From positions 434,001 to 498,000 of the forward strand of contig NZ_JAVHJU010000057.1 in NCBI RefSeq assembly GCF_031082405.1: a DNA stretch of 64,000 bases, in the 5' to 3' direction. Position numbers and translations under genes: made by a program. Position 1 is the first letter of the stretch, and each line of letters opens with the position of its first letter. Below are positions 17,435 through 25,305 of the stretch, one piece after another. The notes beneath the pieces were generated by a model that saw nothing but the letters and a program-made list of their open reading frames with translations, had not been told where the DNA came from and ran no database searches. Source of the DNA: Amycolatopsis sp. A133. GTDB lineage: Bacteria; Actinomycetota; Actinomycetes; Mycobacteriales; Pseudonocardiaceae.

Positions 17435-18537
17435 TCGTGCGCGCCGCCGCACTGGCCGCAGTCGCCGCTGCGGGGCATGCGGCGTACAACGCGCGGATCG
17501 TCCGCGCGCCGCGGGAAGGGCCGGCCCGGTGCCGCGAACCGGTGTCGATCCTGCTGCCCCTGCGCGACGAGGCCGCCCGCGTCGCCCCGGCGTTGCGCTC
17601 CCTGCTGGCGCAGCGCGGCCTCGACGACGCCGAAATCCTGGTGCTGGACGACGGTTCCACCGACGGCACGGCCGACGTCGTCCGCCGGATCGCCGGGCCG
17701 GACCCGCGGGTCACGCTGCTGACCGGGGCGGAGCCGCCGCCGGGGGTGCTGGGCAAACCGCACGCGTGTCACCAGCTCGCCCGGCGGGCGCGGGGGAGTG
17801 TGCTCGTCTGCGTCGACGCGGACGTCGTCCTGGCCCCCCACGCGGTCGCCGCCGCGGTGACGCTCCTGCGCGAAGCGGACCTCGACGCGGTTTCGCCGTT
17901 TCCCCGCCAGCGCGCCGAAGGGCTCGCCGCCCGGCTGGTGCAGCCGCTGCTGCAGTGGTCGTGGCTGGTGCTGCTGCCGTTGCGGCTCGCCGAGACGTCC
18001 CCGCGGCCGTCGCTCGCCGCCGCCAACGGCCAGTTCTTCGTCATCGACGCCGCGATGCTGCGCAAGTGCGGCGGGTTCGCCGCGGTCGCCGGCGAAGTGC
18101 TGGACGACATCGCGCTGATGCGCGCGGTGAAACGCGCCGGCGGCCGCGGGGTGGTCGCCGACGGCAGCGGGGTCGCGGAGTGCCACATGTACTCGACGTG
18201 GCCGCAGCTGCGGGACGGCTACACGAAGTCGCTCTGGTCGGCCACCGGCTCGGCCCCGGCGGCGCTGGTGATCGCGGGGCTGTTCCTCGTCGTGTGGGTG
18301 CTGCCGGCCGTAGCGGCTTTGGGCGGCTCGCGGGCCGGGATGGCCGGGTACGCGGCCGGCGTGGCCGGCCGCGTCGTGGCGGCTCGGCGCACCGGGGGCC
18401 GCGTGTGGCCGGACAGCCTGGCCCACCCCGTATCGGTGCTCGCGCTGACCGGGCTGATCGGCCGGTCGTGGCGAGCCCGGGCCACGGGCCGGCTGGTGTG
18501 GAAGGGACGTCCGGTGCCGGGAGGGGGTGCTGCGTGA
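17413..18537 (+). CDS. cruG: Carotenoid 2'-O-glycosyltransferase CruG
   Basis: 374 residues, glycosyltransferase family 2. An N-terminal hydrophobic segment is followed by the catalytic core (about 38-260): VSILLPLRDEA, LDDGSTDGTADVV, CVDADVVL (the DxD-like metal site) and GEVLDDIALMRAVKRAGG. Two hydrophobic segments near the C-terminus should anchor it. ATG at 17413 lies within cruF with AAAGGGG upstream. It should add a sugar to the hydroxyl made at the CruF/CrtD end. Confidence 0.82.
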   Translation: MGSRVRLIVRAAALAAVAAAGHAAYNARIVRAPREGPARCREPVSILLPLRDEAARVAPALRSLLAQRGLDDAEILVLDDGSTDGTADVVRRIAGPDPRVTLLTGAEPPPGVLGKPHACHQLARRARGSVLVCVDADVVLAPHAVAAAVTLLREADLDAVSPFPRQRAEGLAARLVQPLLQWSWLVLLPLRLAETSPRPSLAAANGQFFVIDAAMLRKCGGFAAVAGEVLDDIALMRAVKRAGGRGVVADGSGVAECHMYSTWPQLRDGYTKSLWSATGSAPAALVIAGLFLVVWVLPAVAALGGSRAGMAGYAAGVAGRVVAARRTGGRVWPDSLAHPVSVLALTGLIGRSWRARATGRLVWKGRPVPGGGAA

Positions 18538-18646
18538 GGGGCGTGGTGGCCGGTGGTGGCGCGGGGTCCGTGGCACGGCGGCTCGGTGGTGACCCGGCGT
18601 CCTCGGCGGGGCCGGTCCGACGGCACCGTCCGCTGCCGGGCGGGGG

Positions 18647-20158
18647 ATGCGCGTGAGCGAGGTCGTGGTGGTCGGCGGCGGTATGGGCGGCCTGGCGTCG
18701 GCGGCCCGGCTCGCCGCCGCCGGGCACCGGGTGACCGTGCTGGAGCGATCGGCGGACTGCGGCGGCAAGCTCGGCACCCGCACGCGCGACGGTTTCACCT
18801 TCGACACCGGTCCTTCGCTGCTGACCCTGCCCTCGGTCTACCGCGAGCTCTTCGCGGCCACCGGCGCGGACCTGGACGACCTGGTCGACATCGTCCCGGT
18901 CGATCCGGCCTGCCGCTACCGGTTCGCCGACGGCACCGAACTGGCCGTGCCCCACGAGCGCGCGGCGGTGCCCGAAGCGCTCGAAGCGGCCTTCGGCGGT
19001 GGCGCCGGCGAAGAGTGGCGCGGGCTGATGCGCGACGCGGAACGGCTTTGGGGCCTGGTCGGCGAGCCGGTGCTGCGCCGCCCGTTGAACGGCCCCCGTG
19101 ACCTGCTGCGGCACGCCAGGGGAATCCGGGACCTGGCCGCGATCGCGCCGTGGCGCACGTTGCGCGGGATCGGCCGCCGCCGGCTGAGCGACCCGCGCGC
19201 CCGGATGCTGCTGGACCGCTACGCGACCTACACCGGCTCGGACCCGCGGCGGCTGCCCGCCGTGCTCAGCGTCGTCCCGTTCGTGGAGCAGGAGTTCGGT
19301 GCGTGGCACGTCCGCGGCGGCCTGCGCCGGCTGGGGGACGCACTGGTGGCCCGGCTCGTCGCGATGGGGGTCGAAGTCCGGACGGGCGCGGAGGTCGCCG
19401 CGATCGAAACCGGCCCGGCGGGCGTCCGCGGGGTGCGGCTGACCGACGGCGAACGGCTCGCCGCCCCGGTCGTCGTGGCCAACGCGGACGCGACGCACGT
19501 CTACGACGATCTGCTCGACGACGCCCGGGCGCGGCGGGCCCTGCGGCGGACGCAGCCGTCCTTGGCCGGGTTCGTCCTGCTGCTCGCGTTGCGCGGCACA
19601 ACACCGGATCCCAGTCACCACAGAGTGCTCTTCCCCGCTGATTACGACGCCGAATTCGACGCGATCTTCGGCCCGGCGCCCCGGCCGGTCGACGACCCCA
19701 CGGTGTACCTCTGCGCACCCGACGACCCGCAGCTGCACCCGCCGGGCTGCGAAGCCTGGTTCGTGCTGGTGAACGCCCCGCGCCACGACCCGGTGTCCGG
19801 AGTGGACTGGACCACGCCGGGACGGGCGGAGCGCTACGCGGACCGGGTGCTCGACGTCCTCGCCGCCCGCGGCCTGGACGTGCGCGAACGCCTGCTGTGG
19901 CGCGAGATCCGCACACCGGCCGACCTGGAACGCGACACGGGCGCGCCGGGCGGGTCGATCTACGGATCATCGTCCAACGGCCCGCGCGCGGCGCTCTTGC
20001 GCCCGGCGAACGCGAGCCCGGTGCCCGGGTTGTACCTCGCCGGCGGATCGGCCCACCCCGGCGGCGGGCTGCCGTTGGTGGCGATGTCGGCGGAGATCGT
20101 GGCCGGGCTCGTCGGGCCGGCCGGGCAACCGGCGCGGAGAGGGCCCGGGGGCCGATGA
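18647..20158 (+). CDS. crtD: Second CrtI-family desaturase, CrtD-like
   Basis: 503 residues. FAD motif VVVVGGGMGGLASAARLAAAG, then GGKLGTRTRDGFTFDTGPSLLTLP, and C-terminal LYLAGGSAHPGGGLPLVAMSAEIVAG. It resembles the CrtD carotenoid 3,4-desaturases found with CruF and CruG. ATG at 18647 is given; GTG at 18653 has better spacing from GGGGG and may be the true start. A 109-bp gap with no open frame separates it from cruG. Predicted role: 3',4'-desaturation of the hydroxylated psi end. Function as a second phytoene desaturase cannot be excluded. Confidence 0.82.
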   Translation: MRVSEVVVVGGGMGGLASAARLAAAGHRVTVLERSADCGGKLGTRTRDGFTFDTGPSLLTLPSVYRELFAATGADLDDLVDIVPVDPACRYRFADGTELAVPHERAAVPEALEAAFGGGAGEEWRGLMRDAERLWGLVGEPVLRRPLNGPRDLLRHARGIRDLAAIAPWRTLRGIGRRRLSDPRARMLLDRYATYTGSDPRRLPAVLSVVPFVEQEFGAWHVRGGLRRLGDALVARLVAMGVEVRTGAEVAAIETGPAGVRGVRLTDGERLAAPVVVANADATHVYDDLLDDARARRALRRTQPSLAGFVLLLALRGTTPDPSHHRVLFPADYDAEFDAIFGPAPRPVDDPTVYLCAPDDPQLHPPGCEAWFVLVNAPRHDPVSGVDWTTPGRAERYADRVLDVLAARGLDVRERLLWREIRTPADLERDTGAPGGSIYGSSSNGPRAALLRPANASPVPGLYLAGGSAHPGGGLPLVAMSAEIVAGLVGPAGQPARRGPGGR

Positions 20159-20177
20159 GCGACGGGTCGAACGGTTC

Positions 20178-20290
20178 CGCATGTCACCGGTCAGCCGGGC
20201 TCGCCGGGTCGTCCGGACGCGACCTCCACCGTCAGCCGCGTTGCCCGGGCAGCCCGGACCCCGCGCCGTCCCACCGTCAGCCACGCCCCC
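20178..20290 (-). repeat. Degenerate copies of a gene 3' end
   Basis: The stop region of the phosphatidyltransferase gene reads CGTGGCTGACGGTGGG on the minus strand. Similar words (CGCGGCTGACGGTGGA, CCCGGCTGACCGGTGA) follow at about 45-bp steps, each with the TGA. Confidence 0.55.
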
Positions 20291-20921
20291 CGAGCCCCCG
20301 CGCGACCCCCACCCACAGATGGGCCAGGCCGATGACCGACAGACCGGTTCCCAGTACCGCGCAGGTCGTGCCCCACGGCCAGCCCGTCCACGGGGTGCCG
20401 CCCGGAGCCAGCGCGGCTCCGGTGACCGCGACCGCCGCCACGACCAGCCGCGTCGGGCGCTCGGCGACGGTGATCGCCCCTGCCCCTCGCAGGCCCGCGG
20501 CCTGCGCGCGGGCGCGGACGTACTCGTGCAGCAGGAGCAGCGCCGCCATCGCCGCGCACCACGCTCCGGGTGCTCCCAGGACGAACAACACCGCCACGAA
20601 GCACAGTTCGGTCAGCCGGTCGGAGGCCGCGTCGAGGACGGCGCCCAGCGGGCGGGCGCGTCCGGTGCGCAACGCGACCGCGCCGTCCAGGCCGTCGAAG
20701 ATCCCCGTGGCCACGATCGCCGCGAGGGCGAGCCACAGCGCGTCGCCACCCAGTGAGGCGAGCCAGACCGCGGCCGCCGCGCTCAGCACCCCGCAGCCGG
20801 TGAGCACGTCGGGGGGCACGCCGAGCAGCGGGCGGGCCAGCAGGTGGATCGCCCGCAGCCAGCCGACGGCGAGCGCGCTGCCGGACACGTCGTGCTCGTG
20901 CACGCGGGACCACCCCGCCAC
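20277..20921 (-). CDS. CDP-alcohol phosphatidyltransferase family protein
   Basis: 214 residues, several membrane helices. The family signature DGxDGxxA...GxxLDxxxD is visible as DGLDGAVALRTG followed by PLGAVLDAASDR near residues 70-95. GTG at 20921 is chosen because AGGAGG stands about 8 bases upstream. The family joins a CDP-linked lipid or headgroup to an alcohol in membrane lipid synthesis; the substrate cannot be read here. It is convergent with crtD and starts 33 bp from the divergent YihY gene. Confidence 0.8.
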   Translation of the reverse strand: MAGWSRVHEHDVSGSALAVGWLRAIHLLARPLLGVPPDVLTGCGVLSAAAAVWLASLGGDALWLALAAIVATGIFDGLDGAVALRTGRARPLGAVLDAASDRLTELCFVAVLFVLGAPGAWCAAMAALLLLHEYVRARAQAAGLRGAGAITVAERPTRLVVAAVAVTGAALAPGGTPWTGWPWGTTCAVLGTGLSVIGLAHLWVGVARGLGGRG

Positions 20922-20954
20922 GCCGTCGTCCTCCTCGCGGTCCGGGGCGACGGC

Positions 20955-21845
20955 GTGAGCGCCCGGGAGGTGGCCCGCCGGGCGGTCGTGGTCCTGCGGG
21001 ACGCCGGCCGGGAACTCCGTGGCCGCGACCTGTCCCTGTGGGCCGCCGGCGTCACCTTCTTCGCCGTGCTGGCGGTCGTCCCGCTGGCGCTGGTCGCCCT
21101 GCGGGGCGCCGCGTTCCTCGGGTCGGCGGGGTTCGTCCGCCACGGCGTCGCGCGCTGGGTGGACGCGCTGCCCCCCGGCCACGGACCGGGACCGGCGCTC
21201 GAAGCCCTGGCCTCGGCCGCGCTCGAAACCCCGTGGACCGCGCTGATCGTCACCCTGCTGCCGGCCACCTTCTACGGCGAAGGCCTGCTGCGCGGCTTGG
21301 TCCAGGTCGCCAGACGGCCCGCCGGCGCCCTCGTCGGCTGGCGCGGGCGGCTGATGTTCGTGCCCGTCCTGATCCTCAGCCCGACCTTGGCGATCGCGCC
21401 GCTGGCCACCGCCGACACGGTGGCCGGCCTCTACACGCGTGGCGGCTGGCCGACGTTCTGGGGCATCGCGCTGTCGTTCCACATCGACTGGCTGATCATC
21501 GCGGTGGTGACCGCGATCGTGTTCGCCGGCAGCGCCCCGCGCGGTGTGCGCCGCGGGCCGCTGGTGGCGGGTGCGTTCGCCGTGGCCGCCGTGCTCGCGG
21601 GGTTCTTCCACGGGTTCCTCCTGTTCCTGGCCATCCCGCTCGACTGGAGCGTGCCGTTCGGCGGCCTCGCGCCGGTCGGTGCGGTGTCGGCGTTGGTCCT
21701 GTGGCTCTACCTGCTCCACGTGCTGCTCCTGCTCGGCTACCGGGTGACGCTCAGCGCCGAGCGCACGCGCCTCGGGGCGACCGAGCCTCCGGAAAACGAT
21801 GCAGAAACGAGCCGGACGTGGGAGCATTCCCGCAGCCTCGCCTGA
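20955..21845 (+). CDS. YihY/BrkB family membrane protein
   Basis: 296 residues with about six membrane helices. The start region RDLSLWAAGVTFFAVLAVVPLALVALRG and the later GGLAPVGAVSALVLWLYLLHVLLLLGY match the YihY (virulence factor BrkB) family, whose function is not known. GTG at 20955 is the best start; the short gap to the divergent phosphatidyltransferase means overlapping promoters or a somewhat different start for one of them. No link to pigment synthesis is established. Confidence 0.8.
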   Translation: MSAREVARRAVVVLRDAGRELRGRDLSLWAAGVTFFAVLAVVPLALVALRGAAFLGSAGFVRHGVARWVDALPPGHGPGPALEALASAALETPWTALIVTLLPATFYGEGLLRGLVQVARRPAGALVGWRGRLMFVPVLILSPTLAIAPLATADTVAGLYTRGGWPTFWGIALSFHIDWLIIAVVTAIVFAGSAPRGVRRGPLVAGAFAVAAVLAGFFHGFLLFLAIPLDWSVPFGGLAPVGAVSALVLWLYLLHVLLLLGYRVTLSAERTRLGATEPPENDAETSRTWEHSRSLA

Positions 21846-21934
21846 GTCGGCCGGCTTCGCTGGACGACCGTCACTTCCAAGCGTTGCACAAGCGCGTCGT
21901 CCGCTCTGAGCGGCCGGTCGCGCCTCGAATAAAC

Positions 21935-21950
21935 TGTGATTCGAGTCACA
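21935..21950. promoter_or_regulatory. CRP/GlxR-like operator
   Basis: TGTGATTCGAGTCACA is an exact TGTGA-N6-TCACA site, the consensus of CRP family regulators. It lies 165 bp upstream of the MerR/B12 regulator in its only intergenic region (21846-22114). Confidence 0.55.
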
Positions 21951-22114
21951 AAGGTCCCCTCCTGGGGTGCTTCTCGGCCACGGGGAGTGTCGAACGGCCG
22001 TCGGATGCCGTATCCGTTAGAGCGGACACAGCCGATCGCAGGCTGTTCCGCCGGGACGTCACCGCCTGGTGGCCGCACCGGTGGACGTCCCTGGCGTGTG
22101 GGAACGTGGTGTTG

Positions 22115-23005
22115 ATGGACGTCGACGCGGTGAGTGGCCGGGACGGGCCCCGGGCCGGGGGTTCGTGGACGCCGGGCAAGGTCGCCGAACTGCTGGGCGT
22201 CTCGCCGGTGACGCTGCGCACCTGGGCCGCGCGCTACGGGGTCGGCCCGACGCTGCGCGACGACGGCAGGCACCGGCGCTACTCCGACGCCGACGTCCGC
22301 CGCCTGCAGTACATGCAGCGGCTCATCGACCGGGGCATGCGGGCCCGCGAAGCTGCCGCGGCCGCGTTTTCCGGGGTCGAGGACGCGGTTCCGGAGGTCT
22401 CGGTCGACCGGCTCATCGAGGAGCTCGAGCGGGCCGCGGAGGGCCTCGAATTCGGCTCGCTGGCCGCGCTGCTGGACGAAACGCTGGACGCGCTCGGCCC
22501 CGCCGCGGCGTGGACCGAGGTGCTGGTCCCGGTGCTGCGCCACCTCGGCGGCCGCTGGCTGCGCGGCGACGTGTGCTTCGAGACCGAATGGGCGCTGACC
22601 GGGGAGATTTCGCTCGCCCTGCAGCGCTACAGCGCCAGGTTCGCGAACACCCCGCCCGGCCGGGCGGTGCTGCTGGCCTGCTGCCCGGAGGAGCGGCACA
22701 GCCTGCCGATGGAGGTGCTGCGGGCGGCCATGGTGGAGGTCGGCATCCCGGCGGTCTACCTGGGCCAGATGGTCCCGGCCGAGACGACGCTCGCGATCGC
22801 GGCCAAGCTCGACCCGGTCGTGCTGTTCCTGTGGTCGATGTCCGCTGACACGATCGACGACTCGCTGGTCCAGCGCCTCCGGCGGAGTGGTTTCGACATC
22901 GCCGTGGCCGGGCCGGGGTGGGGCGACCCCGCCGAGCGGGAGGTGGCTTGGGTCAACGACCTGGCCGGGGCGCTGGATCTGGCCTCGGAGCGCCTGAAGG
23001 CGTGA
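22115..23005 (+). CDS. MerR-family regulator with B12-binding-like domain (LitR/CarH type)
   Basis: 296 residues. An N-terminal MerR helix-turn-helix (WTPGKVAELLGVSPVTLRTW, then GRHRRYSDADVRRLQ) is followed by a helix-bundle and a Rossmann-type cobalamin domain. CarH light sensors use W-x9-EH in the bundle and ExH for the lower cobalt ligand. Here W148-x9-E158 is followed by Trp159, not His; Leu follows W148 where CarH has the light-state His; ExH is kept (E193-R-H195). So B12 could bind but the known photochemistry seems altered. In Streptomyces, LitR controls crt genes by light. ATG at 22115 chosen; GTG at 22106 is possible. Confidence 0.8.
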   Translation: MDVDAVSGRDGPRAGGSWTPGKVAELLGVSPVTLRTWAARYGVGPTLRDDGRHRRYSDADVRRLQYMQRLIDRGMRAREAAAAAFSGVEDAVPEVSVDRLIEELERAAEGLEFGSLAALLDETLDALGPAAAWTEVLVPVLRHLGGRWLRGDVCFETEWALTGEISLALQRYSARFANTPPGRAVLLACCPEERHSLPMEVLRAAMVEVGIPAVYLGQMVPAETTLAIAAKLDPVVLFLWSMSADTIDDSLVQRLRRSGFDIAVAGPGWGDPAEREVAWVNDLAGALDLASERLKA

Positions 23006-23165
23006 ACCGTGTCGAGGTGGCGCGGGCCGGTGCCCTGGCGACCGCTCCCGACCTGGCCGCTGAGCCCTGAAGGCGTGAGCCGCGCCAAGGCGGAACCCTG
23101 CCACGGGCCCGGTGCCTTGGCGACCGCTCCCGACCTGGCCGCCGAACCCCTGAAGGCGTGAACCC
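22994..23165 (+). repeat. Tandem copies of the regulator gene 3' end
   Basis: CTGAAGGCGTGA, which covers the last codons and stop of the MerR/B12 gene, recurs at 22994, 23067 and 23150. A longer block starting GGTGCC(C/T)TGGCGACC is duplicated at 23029 and 23111 (82-bp step). Confidence 0.85.
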
Positions 23166-23269
23166 GCACCCACCGTCCCCCCGAAAGCGTTGCGGAATCG
23201 CTCCAGATGGCCGAGGATGGCTCGCGTGCCGGTCTGCTCGGCCGGCCTTTCCAGGCGGGAGCGTGTCCG

Positions 23270-24280
23270 GTGGACCTCAAACGGCAGGTGATCGAGCGCT
23301 GGCCGGCGCGGTGGCCGGTGCAGCCGTTCCGGGAGCCGGCGTGGGCTCGCCAGGAACCGACCTACGCCGACTGCAGCCCCGCCCTCATCGAAGCCGCGGT
23401 CAAACGGGCGGGCGCCCGGCCGTCGGGTAACTGGTTCGTCTTCGCCGCCGGGCGTGAAGTGCGGGCCGACCGGCCGCTCGGCGTCCGCGTGGGCGGCCGG
23501 GAACTGGTCGCGTGGCGCGGGCCGGACGGTGCGCTGGTCGTCGGTCCCGGTGCGTGCCCCCACCTCGGTGCTCCGCTGGACCAGGCGCGCGTGCACTGCG
23601 GTGAGCTGGTCTGCCGGTGGCACGGCCTGCGCGTCGGTGCCGGCCGCCCCGGGTGGACGGCCCTGCCGTCCTACGACGACGGCGTCCTGGCGTGGGTCCG
23701 GCTCGACCGGGCCGGCGGCGAACCACCCACCGATCGCCCGGTCGTGCCCGTCCGCCCGGACGGCACCACGGTCGACGCGGTCGCGACGCTGGCCGGCGTC
23801 TGCGAGCCCGAAGACGTCGTCGCCAACCGCCTCGACCCGTGGCACGGCGCCTGGTTCCACCCGTACTCGTTCGCGCGGCTGCGGGTGCTTTCGGCGCCGC
23901 AGGGGGTCGACGTCGCGGAGGCCGACGACCGGTTCGTCGTCGAGGTGACGTTCCGGCTCGCGGGCAAGATCGGCGTCCCGGTGGTCGCCGAATTCACCTG
24001 TCCCGGCCCGCGCACGGTCCTGATGACCATTGTGGACGGTGAGGGCACCGGCAGTGTGGTGGAGACCCACGCGACCCCGCTCGGCCCCGGCCCCGACGGC
24101 CGCCCGCGCACGGCGGTGATCGAAGCGACGATCGCCGCGTCCGGCCGGCCGGGCTTCGCCAAGGCGGCCCGGATGGCGCCGGTGCTGCGGCCGCTCATGC
24201 GCCGCGCCGCCGCCCGGTTGTGGCGGGACGACCTCGCCTACGCCGAACGGCGTTACGCGCTGCGGGACGATCACCGCTGA
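23270..24280 (+). CDS. Rieske oxygenase-like protein (DUF5914)
   Basis: 336 residues. A Rieske [2Fe-2S] domain (about 55-150) shows the ligand pairs CPHLGAPLD and CRWHG. Behind it, near 180-195, DPWHGAWFH matches the D-x2-H-x4-H mononuclear iron motif of ring-hydroxylating oxygenases. The start YADCSPALIEAAVKRAGARP followed by SGNWFVF is typical of DUF5914 proteins, which I recall beside carotenoid genes in other actinomycetes. GTG at 23270 has GGGAG 8 bases upstream; an in-frame ATG at 23207 is weaker. It may hydroxylate a carotenoid end group, but this is inference. Confidence 0.72.
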   Translation: MDLKRQVIERWPARWPVQPFREPAWARQEPTYADCSPALIEAAVKRAGARPSGNWFVFAAGREVRADRPLGVRVGGRELVAWRGPDGALVVGPGACPHLGAPLDQARVHCGELVCRWHGLRVGAGRPGWTALPSYDDGVLAWVRLDRAGGEPPTDRPVVPVRPDGTTVDAVATLAGVCEPEDVVANRLDPWHGAWFHPYSFARLRVLSAPQGVDVAEADDRFVVEVTFRLAGKIGVPVVAEFTCPGPRTVLMTIVDGEGTGSVVETHATPLGPGPDGRPRTAVIEATIAASGRPGFAKAARMAPVLRPLMRRAAARLWRDDLAYAERRYALRDDHR

Positions 24281-24295
24281 CCCGCCGCGCCCTTC

Positions 24296-24463
24296 GGCGG
24301 TCCGGACGGTAACCCCTTCGACATCTTCGACCCCTTCGACTTCTTCGACGAGTCCGGCCTTGCGCCGGGCGGGACACTGGACTTGCGCTACCGCGTCGTC
24401 GTCGCCGGCGGCGCCTGGAACCGTGCCCGGCTCGAATCCTGTGTGGAGGGACATCCGTGGTGA
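24296..24463 (+). pseudogene. Remnant of a DUF6807/PmoA-like gene 3' end
   Basis: In one open frame without a start, the translation contains NPFDIFDPFDFFDESGLAPG, TLDLRYRVVVAGGAWNRARL and ends EGHPW. This resembles the C-terminus of PmoA family (DUF6807) proteins. The first part is a low-complexity TTCGAC repeat of 9-bp period. The stop overlaps the start of the SGNH gene (GTGGTGA). The body of the gene is missing. Confidence 0.5.
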
Positions 24464-25305
24464 AGAACAAAGTACGCACTGCTGTTGTGGCTTTTTCGGT
24501 GCTGCTGAGCACGCCGCTGGTGGTGGGGGAGGGGACGGCCGCCGCGTCGCCCTGTGCGGCCGGCACGGCGGTGACGAAGACGGCGGCGGCCCCGGTCAAG
24601 GTGTGGCTGGCGGGCGACTCGACGATGGCGGACCCGAAGTCGGCCTGCCCGGTGGGCTGGGGCAGCCGCTTCGACCGGCTGTTCACCGACGACGTGACGG
24701 TCGTCAACAAGGCGGTGGCGGGGCGCAGCGTCCAGACGTGGTTGTACGAGTCGAACGTGACCGGGACGAAGGACTCGTCCGGTGAGTGCGTGGTGAACCC
24801 GAAGACGTACGCCCAGCGCTGGCTGGACATGCTCGACCCGGCGCAGGGCATGCACGCGGGCGACTACCTGGTCGTCCAGTTCGGCATCAACGACGGCGAC
24901 CCGAACTGCCCCCGCCACGTCGGCCGCGCCCGCTACCAGAGCCTCCTGACGACGATGGCCAAGGCGGCCCAGGACCGAGGAGCCCACCCGATCCTGCTGA
25001 CCCCGGTCGCGGCGATCACGTGCAACGGCAGCACGGCGGTCGGCAACCGCGGCTTCCTGACCGAAACCTCGGCGGCGGCCACGGCGACGGCAGCCCCGCT
25101 GATCGACCTGCACAGGCTGAGCTACACGCTGTACAACACGCTGAAGCTGTGCCCGAACGACGGCGATTACACGAAGGGAGCGGTGGGCGCGTTCTTCTGC
25201 AACGACCACACGCACTTCGAAGCCGCGGGCGCGGACAAGATCGCCGGGGTGGTGGCGAAGGCGTTGCGGGATCAGGGGATTTCGTTGGCGAGCTATCTCA
25301 GGTAG
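24457..25305 (+). CDS. Secreted SGNH hydrolase, rhamnogalacturonan acetylesterase-like
   Basis: 282 residues with a signal peptide (residues 1-31). Block I is WLAGDSTMAD (Ser nucleophile), block III VVQFGINDGD, and block V DHTHFEAAGADKIA with the catalytic Asp and His. This pattern and spacing are those of CE12 rhamnogalacturonan or xylan acetylesterases, which remove acetyl groups from pectin-type polymers outside the cell. GTG at 24457 (a second GTG follows). Four or more Cys suggest disulfides. Confidence 0.85.
   Translation: MVKNKVRTAVVAFSVLLSTPLVVGEGTAAASPCAAGTAVTKTAAAPVKVWLAGDSTMADPKSACPVGWGSRFDRLFTDDVTVVNKAVAGRSVQTWLYESNVTGTKDSSGECVVNPKTYAQRWLDMLDPAQGMHAGDYLVVQFGINDGDPNCPRHVGRARYQSLLTTMAKAAQDRGAHPILLTPVAAITCNGSTAVGNRGFLTETSAAATATAAPLIDLHRLSYTLYNTLKLCPNDGDYTKGAVGAFFCNDHTHFEAAGADKIAGVVAKALRDQGISLASYLR

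Noticed and set aside
18553-19101. Separate gene between cruG and crtD
   Set aside because: The frame mostly overlaps crtD in another phase and lacks family features; the 109-bp gap seems non-coding.
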